DNA from: Streptomyces pseudovenezuelae
GTDB lineage: Bacteria > Actinomycetota > Actinomycetes > Streptomycetales > Streptomycetaceae
Direction of reading: 5' to 3'
Assembly: GCF_029892565.1 (NCBI RefSeq)
Contig: NZ_JARXVH010000008.1
Span: 248,001 to 312,000, forward strand
Length of the DNA stretch: 64,000 bases
Shown in pieces: positions 8,266-17,065 of this stretch. Each line of letters opens with the position of its first letter. Position 1 is the stretch's first letter. The notes beneath the pieces are model-generated. The model worked only from the letters and a program-made list of their open reading frames with translations. It was not told the DNA's origin and searched no databases. Both the position numbers and the translations under genes were made by a program.

Positions 8266-9660
8266 CTATTCCGGAGCGACGTCGTGGTTGTTGATCCAGA
8301 AGAGGTTCCGCGGGTCGTAGTGCCTCTTCAGGACCCGCAGCCGCGCCAGGTCGTCCGCGGTGAACACGTTCTCCGCGCGGTCGTCGCGACCGGCGAAGTT
8401 CGTGTACGCCAGACCCGTGGACCAGGGGCTCAGGCGCTCGATCATCCCGCCCAGCATGGCCATCCCGGCGTCGACGACCTCCGGCGGCCCGACGGTCGCT
8501 CCCCACACGTTGAACACGGCGTCCCGGGCGGCGATGGGGCTCGCCCCGGCCGGCCGGGCCGCCAGTGCCCCGCCGAGATGCCTGATCTCCAGGACCGTGA
8601 CCAGGCCGTCGGCGGCCACCTGGGCGCTCTCCACGAGAGACCCGACGGCCTGGGCCGGCAACTCGGCCAGCAGGGCGCCCTGTTCCTCGTACGGGAAGGG
8701 ATCCGCCGGGTCGGTGTGCACGAGGGCGAACGCGCTGTACTGGTGGCGGCCGATCGTGTCGAGCACGCCCTCGCCGATGGCCCGCAAGGGCGCGATGAGC
8801 TTCTCGGCCTCCTCGTCGGAACCGAGGTGGGTCACCCGGACGTGAGCGAGGAACCGGCCGCGCAGCAGTTCGGGGATCTCCGGGACGGGCGGGAAGTTGA
8901 GCAGCGCCACCGAGCAGGTGAAGGCGTCGGGCGCGTCGCGGACCACCTCGGGGAAGGCACGGAGCACGGCCTCGACGTGCTCCGCGGGGAAGTAGATCCC
9001 GCCGCCGTAGAAGGAGGTCACGGGGAACAGCCCGATCTCCAACTCGGTCACCACACCGAAGTTGCTGCGTCCGCCGCGCAGGCCCCAGAACAACTCCGGT
9101 TCCAACTCCGCGGAGACGCGGCGCAGTTCACCGTCCGGTGTGACGACCTCGATCGCGACGACGTGGTCGGCGGCCCAGCCGAAGGACCGGCCCAGGAACG
9201 GGCTGAGTCCACCGCCGAGGGTGAAGCCCACGGCTCCCACCAGTGGACTGGACCCGTTCAGCGGTGCCAGGCCCGCCTCTTGAGCAGGCTCTACTACGTC
9301 CGACAAGAGCGCGCCCGCCCCGACACGGGCCACGGCACGCTCGGCGTCGATCTCGACCGTACGCATCGCACGTGTCGAGACGAGCAGGAAGTCGTCCGCG
9401 GCGGGGAACGGCTGGTGCCCGGTGGCCATGACCCCGACGGGCATGTCGTGCGCGGCGGCGAAAGCGACCGCGGCCCGCACATCGGCGGCGTTGGCCGCCA
9501 CGACGACCAGGCAAGGTCGCTGCTGTGAACGCAGGTTGAACCCCGCGATCGCCCCCACGTAGCCCGTGTCGTCCGGGGCGAACACGGATCCCTCGATCCG
9601 GTCGGCCAGTTCGGCGACGGTGTCCTCTCCGAGAACGATCCGCCCCTGGTACTCGGTCAT
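8266..9660 (-). CDS. FAD-binding oxidoreductase of the PCMH/BBE (berberine-bridge-like) family
   Basis: 464 aa. It has an FAD-binding PCMH domain: LVVVAANAADVRAAVAFA, the pyrophosphate/covalent-flavin region MATGHQPF with a candidate His for FAD attachment, and VGAVGFTLGGGLSPFLGR. The C-terminus RHYDPRNLFWIN is the BBE motif that packs on the flavin. Such enzymes oxidise alcohols, sugars or secondary metabolites with O2. ATG 9660 is preferred (AAAGG upstream) over an in-frame start 45 bases earlier. No signal peptide. The anti-sigma-like gene lies 85 bases downstream on the same strand. Confidence 0.85.
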   Translation of the reverse strand: MTEYQGRIVLGEDTVAELADRIEGSVFAPDDTGYVGAIAGFNLRSQQRPCLVVVAANAADVRAAVAFAAAHDMPVGVMATGHQPFPAADDFLLVSTRAMRTVEIDAERAVARVGAGALLSDVVEPAQEAGLAPLNGSSPLVGAVGFTLGGGLSPFLGRSFGWAADHVVAIEVVTPDGELRRVSAELEPELFWGLRGGRSNFGVVTELEIGLFPVTSFYGGGIYFPAEHVEAVLRAFPEVVRDAPDAFTCSVALLNFPPVPEIPELLRGRFLAHVRVTHLGSDEEAEKLIAPLRAIGEGVLDTIGRHQYSAFALVHTDPADPFPYEEQGALLAELPAQAVGSLVESAQVAADGLVTVLEIRHLGGALAARPAGASPIAARDAVFNVWGATVGPPEVVDAGMAMLGGMIERLSPWSTGLAYTNFAGRDDRAENVFTADDLARLRVLKRHYDPRNLFWINNHDVAPE

Positions 9661-9844
9661 GGTGCTGTGCCTTTCGTCGGAGAACTGGCCCTGGCCGACG
9701 GTCACTTGGGTGAGCAGGGGAGACGGCTCCGCGACGCGACGCGGCGGCGGAGGCGTCCCGGGAGACCAGGCGCCGTCTGGTCGCTGCTACGGCGCGCACC
9801 CCGAAGAGGTTCACAGCCCGCGTAGGGCCTGTCGCCGACCGCGG

Positions 9845-9870
9845 CCGGGACCGGGACCGGGACCGGGACC
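9845..9870. repeat. Hexanucleotide tandem repeat (ccggga) x 4.3
   Basis: Four perfect ccggga units plus two bases sit between the FAD oxidase start and the end of the regulator remnant. This is a candidate for slippage variation. It is noncoding as annotated, ending three bases before the stop codon of the remnant. Confidence 0.8.
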
Positions 9871-9872
9871 GC

Positions 9873-10151
9873 TCAGCAGAAGGCGGCCAGCACGGACGGG
9901 CTCCCCGCGAGCCAGTCGCGTACCCGGTCCGTCCCGCCCCGCGCGTTGGCCCCGGACCGGTGGTGGGCGTCCAGCCTGTCCAGCAGCACGCCCACCGCGT
10001 GTCGGGCGAGCGGCTCCAGGAGTCCGGCGTGCGCCTGACGTGCCCGGTCGAGCAGCAGCCGTCCCACGATCGCCCGGGACACGACGCCGGGAAGGACGAC
10101 AGAGCCGTTGCCGTTCACCAACTCCAGGCGGCCGAGCAGTCGAAAACGCAT
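9873..10151 (-). pseudogene. Probable remnant of a SARP/AfsR-type regulator N-terminus
   Basis: 92 aa from ATG 10151. The first 35 residues (MRFRLLGRLELVNGNG, VVLPG, then RAIVGRLLLDRAR) resemble the start of the winged-helix domain of SARP/AfsR regulators. The rest (LARHAVGVLLDRLDAHH and so on) does not continue that domain, and no BTAD or ATPase part follows. It therefore looks like a truncated or rearranged leftover. Alternatively a short unrelated hypothetical protein. Confidence 0.3.
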
Positions 10152-10335
10152 GGCCGCCATTCTGCCGTGCGCGGCCGAACGCCCCGAAGGGCTTGTCGGC
10201 GCGTCGCGGGGCGAGCGGTCCGGGTCCGGATCCGGTGAGTGCGCGGCGAGAAACGTTCCTTGTGGGTGAACCAAGTCGTCGGTCGCCGCGTAGTCGTCCA
10301 CGTTCACCGAATGCTGCTATGCATCAGGAGCGGAA

Positions 10336-10633
10336 ATGATCCGAAACATAGTCCTCTTCAAGCTCAACGAAGGTCTCACGCGTGAATCCCCCGAAGTCAA
10401 GAAGGGTTTTTGAGCTCGTGCAGAACCTTGAGCAGGAAATCCCCGAGATCCGGCAGTGGGAATTGGGGTGGCACCTGTTCGACCCGACGCCTGTCTCCTA
10501 CGACTTCGCCTTGAGCAGCCTCTTTGACGACGCCGCCGCCTTCCAGCGGTATTTCAACCACCCCTCGCACCTGGCCGCCATCGACTACTGGCAGCAGCAT
10601 TCCTCATGGGCGGTCATCGACCTGCACGTGTGA
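10336..10633 (+). pseudogene. Dabb-domain (stress-responsive A/B barrel) protein with a 1-base insertion
   Basis: ATG 10336 follows AGGAG at an ideal distance and reads MIRNIVLFKLNEGL then SPEVKKGF before TGA 10411-10413. The homologous continuation ELVQNLEQEIPEI, YDFALSSLFDD, FNHPSHLAAIDYW and WAVIDLHV is in the next frame to 10633. Removing one T from the T5 run at 10407-10411 fuses them into a normal-length dimeric ferredoxin-like Dabb protein of about 99 aa. Members often act as small oxygenase-like or stress proteins; the substrate is unknown. A homopolymer sequencing error is a real alternative to pseudogenisation. Confidence 0.8.
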
Positions 10634-10669
10634 TCCGACCGATCGACGGACAGGGCGGTGTCGGCCCGG

Positions 10670-11755
10670 TCAGGGCACGAGGATGATCTTGCCGACGGCC
10701 GTGCGGCTGGAAGACTCCGCCAGCTCCATGGCCTCGGCAGCCTCGGTCAGCGAGAAGCGGGCGGCGATCTTCGCGGTGAGTACGCCGTCCCGCAACAGGC
10801 CGAAGACGTGGGTGAGGTCGGTGCGGGTCCGGGCCCGGAACGCCTCGCGCCCCGCCGAGTCCGGCTTGCCGGCGCCCGCCCAGATGTCGTAGAAGCTCGC
10901 GTGCCTGCGTGTGGGCAGGTGGTTCCAGAACGCCAGCTTGGCCAGCAGCGGGAGGAAGTCGAGCAGTACGGGCCTGGTGTCGTCGAGTGCGGCCGCGATG
11001 CTGTACGAGACCAGCGTGCCGGTGCGGTTGAGCAGGCGGTAGGAGAGGCTGACGCTCGCGCCGCCAAGGTGGTCGAACACGGCGTCCACGCCGTCGGGGG
11101 CCAACTCCCGGATACGAGCGGCCAGTTCCGGGTCCCGGTAGTCGACCGGCTCTACGCCCAGCGCGCGCAACGCCTCGTGGTGGCGCGGGTTGGCCGTGCC
11201 GATGACGCGGGCGCCGGCGTCGCGGGCGAGTTGCACCAGGACCGAGCCCACGCCGCCGGCGGCGCCCGTCACGAGCACGGTCTGCCCTGCCCGCACCTTC
11301 GCGCTGCGGTGCAGCATCTGGTAGGCGGTGAGGCCGTTGACGATGAGGGTCTCCGCCTCGTCGGGACCGATTCCGTCGGGTACGTCCACCAGGTCGGCGG
11401 CGGGCAGCAGGGCGGCCGTGGTCCAGCCGCCGGTCTTGGTCAGCGCGGCGACCCGTCGTCCGAGGAGCGCGGAGTCCACTCCGGAGCCGACGGCCTCGAC
11501 GACGCCGACGAGGTCGTAGCCGGGCACGAACGGGAACGTGGGCTGGCCGTAGTAGCGGCCTCTGCGCATCGCGCTCTCGGCGAAGGACACGGCCGTCGAC
11601 TCGACGCGCACCAGGGCCTGACCGGCGGCGGGCGGCGGCAGCTCACGCCGGGCCAGCCGCAGGCCGGACGGCGCGACCTTGCCGGGCAGCACCACCTCGG
11701 TGGCGGTCACGGTGGACTTGCCGGTGGCCTCGTCGGTGGCGCTCGTCTCGGTCAT
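10670..11755 (-). CDS. Medium-chain dehydrogenase/reductase, quinone-oxidoreductase-like
   Basis: 361 aa. The N-terminal GroES-like domain contains FPFVPGYDLVGVVEAVGSG, and the Rossmann domain contains VTGAAGGVGSVLVQLARDAGA. DHLGG and LLNRTGTLVSY are also typical of the zinc-independent quinone oxidoreductase branch. No structural-zinc Cys cluster is visible. NADPH-dependent reduction of a quinone or enone is the likely reaction. The gene is divergent from the TetR gene at 11937, whose operator candidate lies in the shared 181-base region, so repression by that TetR protein is likely. Confidence 0.87.
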   Translation of the reverse strand: MTETSATDEATGKSTVTATEVVLPGKVAPSGLRLARRELPPPAAGQALVRVESTAVSFAESAMRRGRYYGQPTFPFVPGYDLVGVVEAVGSGVDSALLGRRVAALTKTGGWTTAALLPAADLVDVPDGIGPDEAETLIVNGLTAYQMLHRSAKVRAGQTVLVTGAAGGVGSVLVQLARDAGARVIGTANPRHHEALRALGVEPVDYRDPELAARIRELAPDGVDAVFDHLGGASVSLSYRLLNRTGTLVSYSIAAALDDTRPVLLDFLPLLAKLAFWNHLPTRRHASFYDIWAGAGKPDSAGREAFRARTRTDLTHVFGLLRDGVLTAKIAARFSLTEAAEAMELAESSSRTAVGKIILVP

Positions 11756-11892
11756 GGTCGGGTCCCCTCAACTTTCTGCGAATATCCATCACTCAGTTAA
11801 TGGTCGTAACTATGCACCTGACCGTCATGCTGCGTCAATCGATAACTCGCGGCGTGGCGCCGGGCACTTCGTGCGTTACTGCTCGTAGCGTG

Positions 11893-11911
11893 ATGCTGAA
11901 CCCGTCAGCAT
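11893..11911. promoter_or_regulatory. Candidate TetR operator: inverted repeat ATGCTGA-N5-TCAGCAT
   Basis: Perfect 7-bp arms (11893-11899 and 11905-11911) in the divergent region between the MDR gene and the TetR gene. A -10-like TACAGT lies at 11925-11930, only six bases before the TetR ATG, so the repeat covers the -35 region of a probable leaderless promoter. This fits autoregulation plus control of the divergent oxidoreductase. Confidence 0.5.
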
Positions 11912-11936
11912 TCACATGGACCGTTACAGTGTGACG

Positions 11937-12638
11937 ATGACCAACGAAACGCGGCCGGTGAGCAGGCGTGAGCGGCTGCGGGCACAGACGCTCCAGGAGA
12001 TCGAGGACGAGTCGTTCGCGATCATCGACGCGGAGGGCGTGCAGGCGCTGTCGATCGCGGCGCTGGCCCGGAGCATGGCGATGTCCGCGCCGGCGGTCTA
12101 CCGCTACTTCCCGTCGCGGGACGCGTTGGTGGCTCACCTGGTGACCCTGTCCTACCGGCAACTGGCGGCGGCGATGAGTCAGGCCGTGGAGGGCAGCCGG
12201 AAGGCTCCGCGCACGCGGGTGCGGCTGGTGGTGACCGCGTACCGGGACTGGGCGCTGCGGTATCGGCGGCGCTACGGGATGTTGTTCGGCGAGCGGGCCG
12301 GGGACCTGCCCAGCGAGGTCACCACGCGGACTCCGCTGGATCAGGCGATGGCGCTGCTCGTCGACCTGCTGGTGGCCGTCCAGGACAGCGCGCCGGCCGG
12401 CGGCGCCAGCGGCGACCGCACTCTGGACGGGCAACTGCGGCTGTGGGCCCGCTCGCAGGAGCGGCCGGACATCGCACCGAGCGTGGCCCGCGCCGCCATC
12501 CTCATCTGGACGCGGGTCCACGGGATCGTGAGCCTCGAACTCACCGGCGTGTTCGACCACCAGACGCTAGAGGCGCAGCGGCTGATCGATCTGGAGATCG
12601 ACAACGCCATCCGGTTCCTGGGGCCGACCGGTGCCTGA
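11937..12638 (+). CDS. TetR-family transcriptional regulator
   Basis: 233 aa. The N-terminal TetR DNA-binding domain spans about residues 15-60, with the recognition helix in AMSAPAVYRYFPSRDALVAHL. The remaining helices form a ligand domain of the WHG/TetR_C_13 kind (YRDWALRYRRRYGMLFGE). ATG 11937 was chosen over an ATG 21 bases upstream because a -10-like TACAGT ends six bases before it, suggesting leaderless mRNA, and because the family start fits. Expected to repress the divergent quinone-reductase-like gene; the glycosyltransferase 118 bases downstream may also be in its transcript. Confidence 0.87.
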   Translation: MTNETRPVSRRERLRAQTLQEIEDESFAIIDAEGVQALSIAALARSMAMSAPAVYRYFPSRDALVAHLVTLSYRQLAAAMSQAVEGSRKAPRTRVRLVVTAYRDWALRYRRRYGMLFGERAGDLPSEVTTRTPLDQAMALLVDLLVAVQDSAPAGGASGDRTLDGQLRLWARSQERPDIAPSVARAAILIWTRVHGIVSLELTGVFDHQTLEAQRLIDLEIDNAIRFLGPTGA

Positions 12639-12756
12639 ACAGTCGGCAGCTGCCAGTCCGTCTCGGTGAACTCGCAATAACACCAAGGGAGTTGGGGAAC
12701 CGGTGGGCGCTACATCTCGTCATGCGAGTAGTCCGTAGCGTCAAGGAAAGGCCATC

Positions 12757-14028
12757 ATGGCAAAGATCATCGTCGCGGCCCCGCCCATCACCGGCGAACT
12801 GTCACCGTTATTGCAGCTCGCTCGGGGGCTCGCCGCACGAGGCCATCAGATCACGGTGGTGACCGGGAGCCGCTTCCGTGAGGATGTCGAGAAGTCCGGG
12901 CTCGCTTTCGTGCCGGTCACCGGCCTGGCCGACTTCGACGACCGGCTCTTCGGCGAGGACCCGGAGCGCATGAAGCTCGCTCCCGGGCCGGACATGCTCA
13001 ACTACGACTGGAAGCACGCCTTCGTCAACCCCCTCCCCGAGCAACACGCCGTCCTTCAGCAGCTGTTGGAGCAGGACCCCGACCAGTACCTGATCTCCAA
13101 CGTCCTGTGGCTCGGCGCGGTCCCCACCGCGATGGGCGCACCCGGCCTCCGGCCCCGCCGCTGGGTCGGGGTGACCGCGGTCCCGCTCGCCCTCAGCAGC
13201 GACGACACGACCTTCTTCGGGCCGGCGCCGGTCGCGCCCGGCGACGATCAGAAGGCCGCGAACCGGGCCGGCAACGCCCAGTTCGCCATGATGATGCAGC
13301 CGACCCAGGACCGTCTTGCCGACGTGCTTCACTCCCTCGGCGCGACGGAGACCTTCCCGGTGTTCGTGGACGGAGTCGCCACCGTCCCCGACGCGACGGC
13401 CGCGCTCACCGTGCCCGGCTTCGAGTTCGAGCGCGGCGACGCCCCGGACTCGGTGCACCTGGTCGGCATTCTGCCCGGCCGCAGCGCGCCCGAATGGGAA
13501 CCCCCGTCCTGGTGGGCGGAGTTGGACGGTTCCCGACCGGTCGTGGTGGTGACCCAGGGGACCCTCGCCAACCGCGACCTCTCCGAGCTCGTCGAACCCA
13601 CCCTGACCGGCCTGGCCGACCTGGACGTCACGGTGGTGGCTGCCCTCGGCCGCGAGGTCGACGCCCTGTCCATACCGGTCCCGGCCAACGCGCGGGTCGC
13701 CGAGTTCATCCCGTTCGACGTGCTGCTGCCGAAGGCCGACCTGTACATCACGAACGGTGGCAACGGCGGCACCCAGCAGGCGATAGCCGCCGGCGTGCCG
13801 GTCATCGCGGCCGGTCTCACCGAGGACAAGCCCGCCGTCGCCGCCCGGGTCGCCCACCACGGCCTCGGCATCGACCTGGAGACCGCCACGCCCACACCGG
13901 AAGCGGTGGCGCAAGCGGCCGAACTGGCCCTCAAGGACGTCGAGATGCGCGACAACGTGCGCAGGCTCGCCCAGGTGTACGCCGAGCACGACGCGCTCGG
14001 CGAGATCGAGCGACTCACCCTCGGCTGA
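12757..14028 (+). CDS. GT1-family (MGT/macrolide-type) glycosyltransferase with a TTA codon
   Basis: 423 aa, GT-B fold. The C-terminal nucleotide-sugar site reads NGGNGGTQQAIAAGVPVIAAG then EDKPAVAARV, matching UDP/TDP-glycosyltransferases that glycosylate macrolides, flavonoids and similar aglycones. In the N-terminal loop the position usually held by the catalytic His (GHxxP) reads GELSP, so the base may be Glu14 or absent. Leu18 is encoded by TTA at 12808-12810, very rare in Streptomyces and normally read by the bldA tRNA, so translation may be development-linked. RBS AAGGAAAG precedes the ATG. No biosynthetic cluster surrounds it, so a self-protection or xenobiotic role is plausible. Confidence 0.87.
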   Translation: MAKIIVAAPPITGELSPLLQLARGLAARGHQITVVTGSRFREDVEKSGLAFVPVTGLADFDDRLFGEDPERMKLAPGPDMLNYDWKHAFVNPLPEQHAVLQQLLEQDPDQYLISNVLWLGAVPTAMGAPGLRPRRWVGVTAVPLALSSDDTTFFGPAPVAPGDDQKAANRAGNAQFAMMMQPTQDRLADVLHSLGATETFPVFVDGVATVPDATAALTVPGFEFERGDAPDSVHLVGILPGRSAPEWEPPSWWAELDGSRPVVVVTQGTLANRDLSELVEPTLTGLADLDVTVVAALGREVDALSIPVPANARVAEFIPFDVLLPKADLYITNGGNGGTQQAIAAGVPVIAAGLTEDKPAVAARVAHHGLGIDLETATPTPEAVAQAAELALKDVEMRDNVRRLAQVYAEHDALGEIERLTLG

Positions 14029-14083
14029 CCTCCACGCACCGTCCGCGCCGGCCCTCCACACGCCTGGCGCCGCCCGTAGGGGT

Positions 14084-14857
14084 TCAGTACTGCTGCTCGT
14101 ACTCAAGGTTCTCGAAGCGGCCCGCGGCGATGTCTTCGCGGGTGCCCACGACCAGGTTCAGGGTGTAGATGCCGTACTTGACGGCATCCCCCTGGATCTG
14201 GGCCAGCAGGATGAGACCGTCCGCGTCCGGCGGCATCTGCCACGGGCGGGAGTAGCCGCCCAACTGGATCCAATCGCTGCGCGGCTCGCCATGGACACCG
14301 TGCACGACGGCGTCCTCGAACCGGTCGAGCAACTCCTCGTTGTCAGGGTCGCCGTCCAGGAATTTCTCGGTCTCGGGGAGGTCCGACCAGTCAGGGCCGA
14401 TGGTCAGTCCTGTCACCGGGTACAGCCTGCGGGGTTCGTGGACCGTGGTCTCCCATGCCTGGCCGTCGACCGTGTACGTCGCGGAGTGCTCCGTCGTCGG
14501 GACGCCGGTCGGGACGTGGAGAACCGCCGAGGAGTCCGGCGGGTACGACATGTCCGTGAAGATCAACAGCTGTCCGTCGGCGGGCAGTGGGAAGTCCAGG
14601 ACGTCCCGGGGCAGTTCCGCGCAGTCGATCGTCAGGACCAACGGCTCTCGCCCGCTCGGCCAGTCGACGCCGGTAGGCAACTCGGGAAGCCCACCCGTCC
14701 GCGCGGCCGGCCGGGCGTCTTCCTTTCGAGACAGGTCCTCATGCTGCACCAGGTATACGCAGGGCCGTAGTTGTCCCGTCATCTCGTCCGCCACCGCCTC
14801 GGGAACGCCATGCTCAACCGCGAGTTCCCCGATGTGCCGCTCATCGATCAAAGCCAT
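14084..14857 (-). CDS. YwqG-like (DUF1963) family protein
   Basis: 257 aa from ATG 14857. Family signs are the early GGLPELPTGVDWP segment, LLIFTDMSYPPDSS in the middle and SDWIQLGGYSRPWQ towards the end, matching YwqG/DUF1963 proteins, whose role is unknown. Acidic, with no signal peptide or membrane segment, so cytoplasmic. In-frame ATGs at 14887 and 14938 are alternatives; none has a strong ribosome binding site. It is divergent from the NlpC/P60 gene and convergent with the glycosyltransferase. Confidence 0.7.
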   Translation of the reverse strand: MALIDERHIGELAVEHGVPEAVADEMTGQLRPCVYLVQHEDLSRKEDARPAARTGGLPELPTGVDWPSGREPLVLTIDCAELPRDVLDFPLPADGQLLIFTDMSYPPDSSAVLHVPTGVPTTEHSATYTVDGQAWETTVHEPRRLYPVTGLTIGPDWSDLPETEKFLDGDPDNEELLDRFEDAVVHGVHGEPRSDWIQLGGYSRPWQMPPDADGLILLAQIQGDAVKYGIYTLNLVVGTREDIAAGRFENLEYEQQY

Positions 14858-15059
14858 GCCGGTGATCGTGTCAGAGGCCACTGACATCGGCCCATGAGCC
14901 GTGCCTCCACTCGCGCACGGGACCGAACCCCCGTGCAAGGGCCCCCGTACGAAAGGGCACGACGGAAGGTCACGCTGGTTCCCTCATGTGTGCCCGTCCG
15001 GCTCTTGGTCGGGGTGACGCGCCGCGGTTGTGTGGGACCGACCTCTGAAAGCGGTGCTG

Positions 15060-16142
15060 ATGAACCTGTCGACCGGCGGCAGACGGTTGCGGAGTCGATC
15101 CTCCCTGGCAACCCTCGCCTGCGCGATCGCCCTTGTCTCGGGGCCGAGTTACGCGGTCCCGAGCGAACCCACCCCGGACAACGACAAGTCGATCGAGGCC
15201 ATCCAGAACGAACTGGACGGCCTCTACCGCGAGGCCGAGGTGGCCACCGAGGCGTACAACACCGCGGACGTGAAGGCGACCAAGCAGGAGAAGCGGCTGA
15301 AGTCGCTCCGCAAGGACCTGGCCCGCACCGAGAACCGCGTGGACGATCTGCACGACCTCGCGGGTGCGGCGGCCCGGACGCAGTACCACGGGGGCGATCT
15401 CGCCGCCACGGGCATCCAGTTGCTGCTCGGCGACCACCCCGACGAGGCCCTGGACGAGGCGTCCCAGGCCCGCCAGGCCATGCGGAACCTGATCAACGTC
15501 TCCGAGTCCCAGAAGACCGCCCGCGCGGAGCTGAGCCGGCAGACCGACGCCGCCGCCAAGGAGCTGCGGGAGCTGAACAACACCCGCACGGACAAGGCCG
15601 AGTCGAAGCAGAAGATCGAGGGGAAGATCGCCGAGGCCGAGCAGATCGAGGCGGGGCTCAAGGAGCAACAGACGCGCAAGCTGGCCCAGTTGGAGAAGGA
15701 ACAGGCGCGGGAGGCCAAGTCCCGTTGGACGGGATCCGGTTCGGGCGGCGGCAATTCGACCGGGACCGGCACGGGCGGCGGTACGAAGGTGAGCGGGGCG
15801 GCCGCGCAGGCCGTCGCCTTCGCGAAGGCGCAGATGGGCAAACCGTACGTGTGGGGCGCCGTGGGCCCCTCGTCGTACGACTGCTCCGGGCTCACCTCCG
15901 CGGCATGGGCGGCCGCCGGGCACCCCATACCCCGTACCTCGCAGGCGCAGTGGCAGGGACTGACCCGGGTCAGTCTCGCGTCCGCGCGGCCCGGGGACCT
16001 GATCATCTACTACGGCGCCACGCACGTGGGCATGTACATCGGGAACGGGCAGATCGTGCACGCCCCGCGGCCCGGACGCACGGTGACGATCGCGCCGGCC
16101 GCCTCCATGCCCATCGTCGGTGTCGTCCGACCCGGAGTATGA
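15060..16142 (+). CDS. Secreted NlpC/P60 peptidoglycan endopeptidase with coiled-coil region
   Basis: 360 aa. A Sec-type signal (basic RRLRSRSS, hydrophobic ALVSGPSYA) is followed by about 190 residues of charged coiled coil, a Gly/Ser/Thr linker, and a C-terminal NlpC/P60 domain. The catalytic Cys275 lies in SSYDCSGLT, His322 in THVGMYIG and His334 in IVHAPRPG. It should cleave D-Glu to diamino-acid bonds of wall peptides outside the cell, like RipA-type hydrolases whose coil autoinhibits. ATG 15060 was preferred to an upstream GTG at 15030 because it places the basic n-region at the start. The next gene begins four bases after its stop. Confidence 0.88.
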   Translation: MNLSTGGRRLRSRSSLATLACAIALVSGPSYAVPSEPTPDNDKSIEAIQNELDGLYREAEVATEAYNTADVKATKQEKRLKSLRKDLARTENRVDDLHDLAGAAARTQYHGGDLAATGIQLLLGDHPDEALDEASQARQAMRNLINVSESQKTARAELSRQTDAAAKELRELNNTRTDKAESKQKIEGKIAEAEQIEAGLKEQQTRKLAQLEKEQAREAKSRWTGSGSGGGNSTGTGTGGGTKVSGAAAQAVAFAKAQMGKPYVWGAVGPSSYDCSGLTSAAWAAAGHPIPRTSQAQWQGLTRVSLASARPGDLIIYYGATHVGMYIGNGQIVHAPRPGRTVTIAPAASMPIVGVVRPGV

Positions 16143-16146
16143 GCCG

Positions 16147-17058
16147 ATGAACCACTCGCTGACACCCCGTGACGAGGGGCACAACCTGCCCGCGCTGGCC
16201 GCGCCGCCACTGATCCGTCTCGACGCCTACGTGGCCGAGGACGGCTCGACGGTGGTCAACGGCCATCTGCTGGAAATGGGCGGCATGCGGCAGCCCAACG
16301 AGGCGATCCTCGACGCCGTCGCCATGTTCGCCCGCACCCTGCGAGCCCCGGTGGCGGCCACCGTCATCGACCGCACCGTGCAGCAGGTGGCACGCCTGCG
16401 CGTGTACCCCGACGGTTCGAGCCGGACCATCGCCGACGAGGAGGACCTGCCGCCCGGGCGCGAGCGGACCGCCGCGGAGGAGGAGGCGTTCCCGCCGCTC
16501 GCCCGCGTCGAACGCATCCTCCAGCACGCGCAACGCGAGGAGCTGCACGCCGCGTTCGTCCTCGCCAGCGCGCTGCGGGAGCACCTCACGCTGCGCCGGG
16601 GAGCGGAGGACGAACTCTCGCTGGAGGCACGGGCGATCGAGGCCTACCTCGCGTATCTGCGCGGCGACTACATGCTCTCCACCGTCCTCGCGCTGACCGT
16701 CGCCCGCATCCGCTGCCGCACCGACCTGACCCGGGCGGCACCCGAGGTGGCCCGCGCCACCGCCGCGTGGCAGCGACTGCTGGACGAGGGCCAAGTGGCC
16801 ACCCGGGGAACGGAGTTGCTCCACATGTGGGAGCGGCTGTCCGCGGAGGGCCTGCTGCTGGAACCGTCCCACCACGCACTGGCCCAGGCCGTCCGGACCC
16901 GGCTCGAACGAGGCAGCCAGTCCGTATCGGCCTCGGCCGCGGCACCGGCCCTGACCGCGGGCCGCGGTCCCATCGCCCCCGAGGACAAGCCCCTCAAGCC
17001 CGCGCGACGGGGACTGCGCCGATTCACCCGCCGGCCCGGCCGGCCCACCGGGTCATAG
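16147..17058 (+). CDS. Hypothetical protein co-transcribed with the NlpC/P60 gene
   Basis: 303 aa, ATG four bases after the stop of the hydrolase, so very likely one operon. The first 110 residues are strand-rich (LIRLDAYVAEDGSTVVNGHLLE, VAATVIDRTVQQVARLRV) with an acidic EEDLPPGRERTAAEEEAF turn; residues 120-250 are helical, and the last 50 are basic and Pro-rich (ARRGLRRFTRRPGRP). No signal peptide, transmembrane segment or recognised domain. Its position suggests an intracellular role linked to wall remodelling, perhaps regulatory, but that is inference. Confidence 0.65.
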   Translation: MNHSLTPRDEGHNLPALAAPPLIRLDAYVAEDGSTVVNGHLLEMGGMRQPNEAILDAVAMFARTLRAPVAATVIDRTVQQVARLRVYPDGSSRTIADEEDLPPGRERTAAEEEAFPPLARVERILQHAQREELHAAFVLASALREHLTLRRGAEDELSLEARAIEAYLAYLRGDYMLSTVLALTVARIRCRTDLTRAAPEVARATAAWQRLLDEGQVATRGTELLHMWERLSAEGLLLEPSHHALAQAVRTRLERGSQSVSASAAAPALTAGRGPIAPEDKPLKPARRGLRRFTRRPGRPTGS

Positions 17059-17065
17059 CTCCCCC

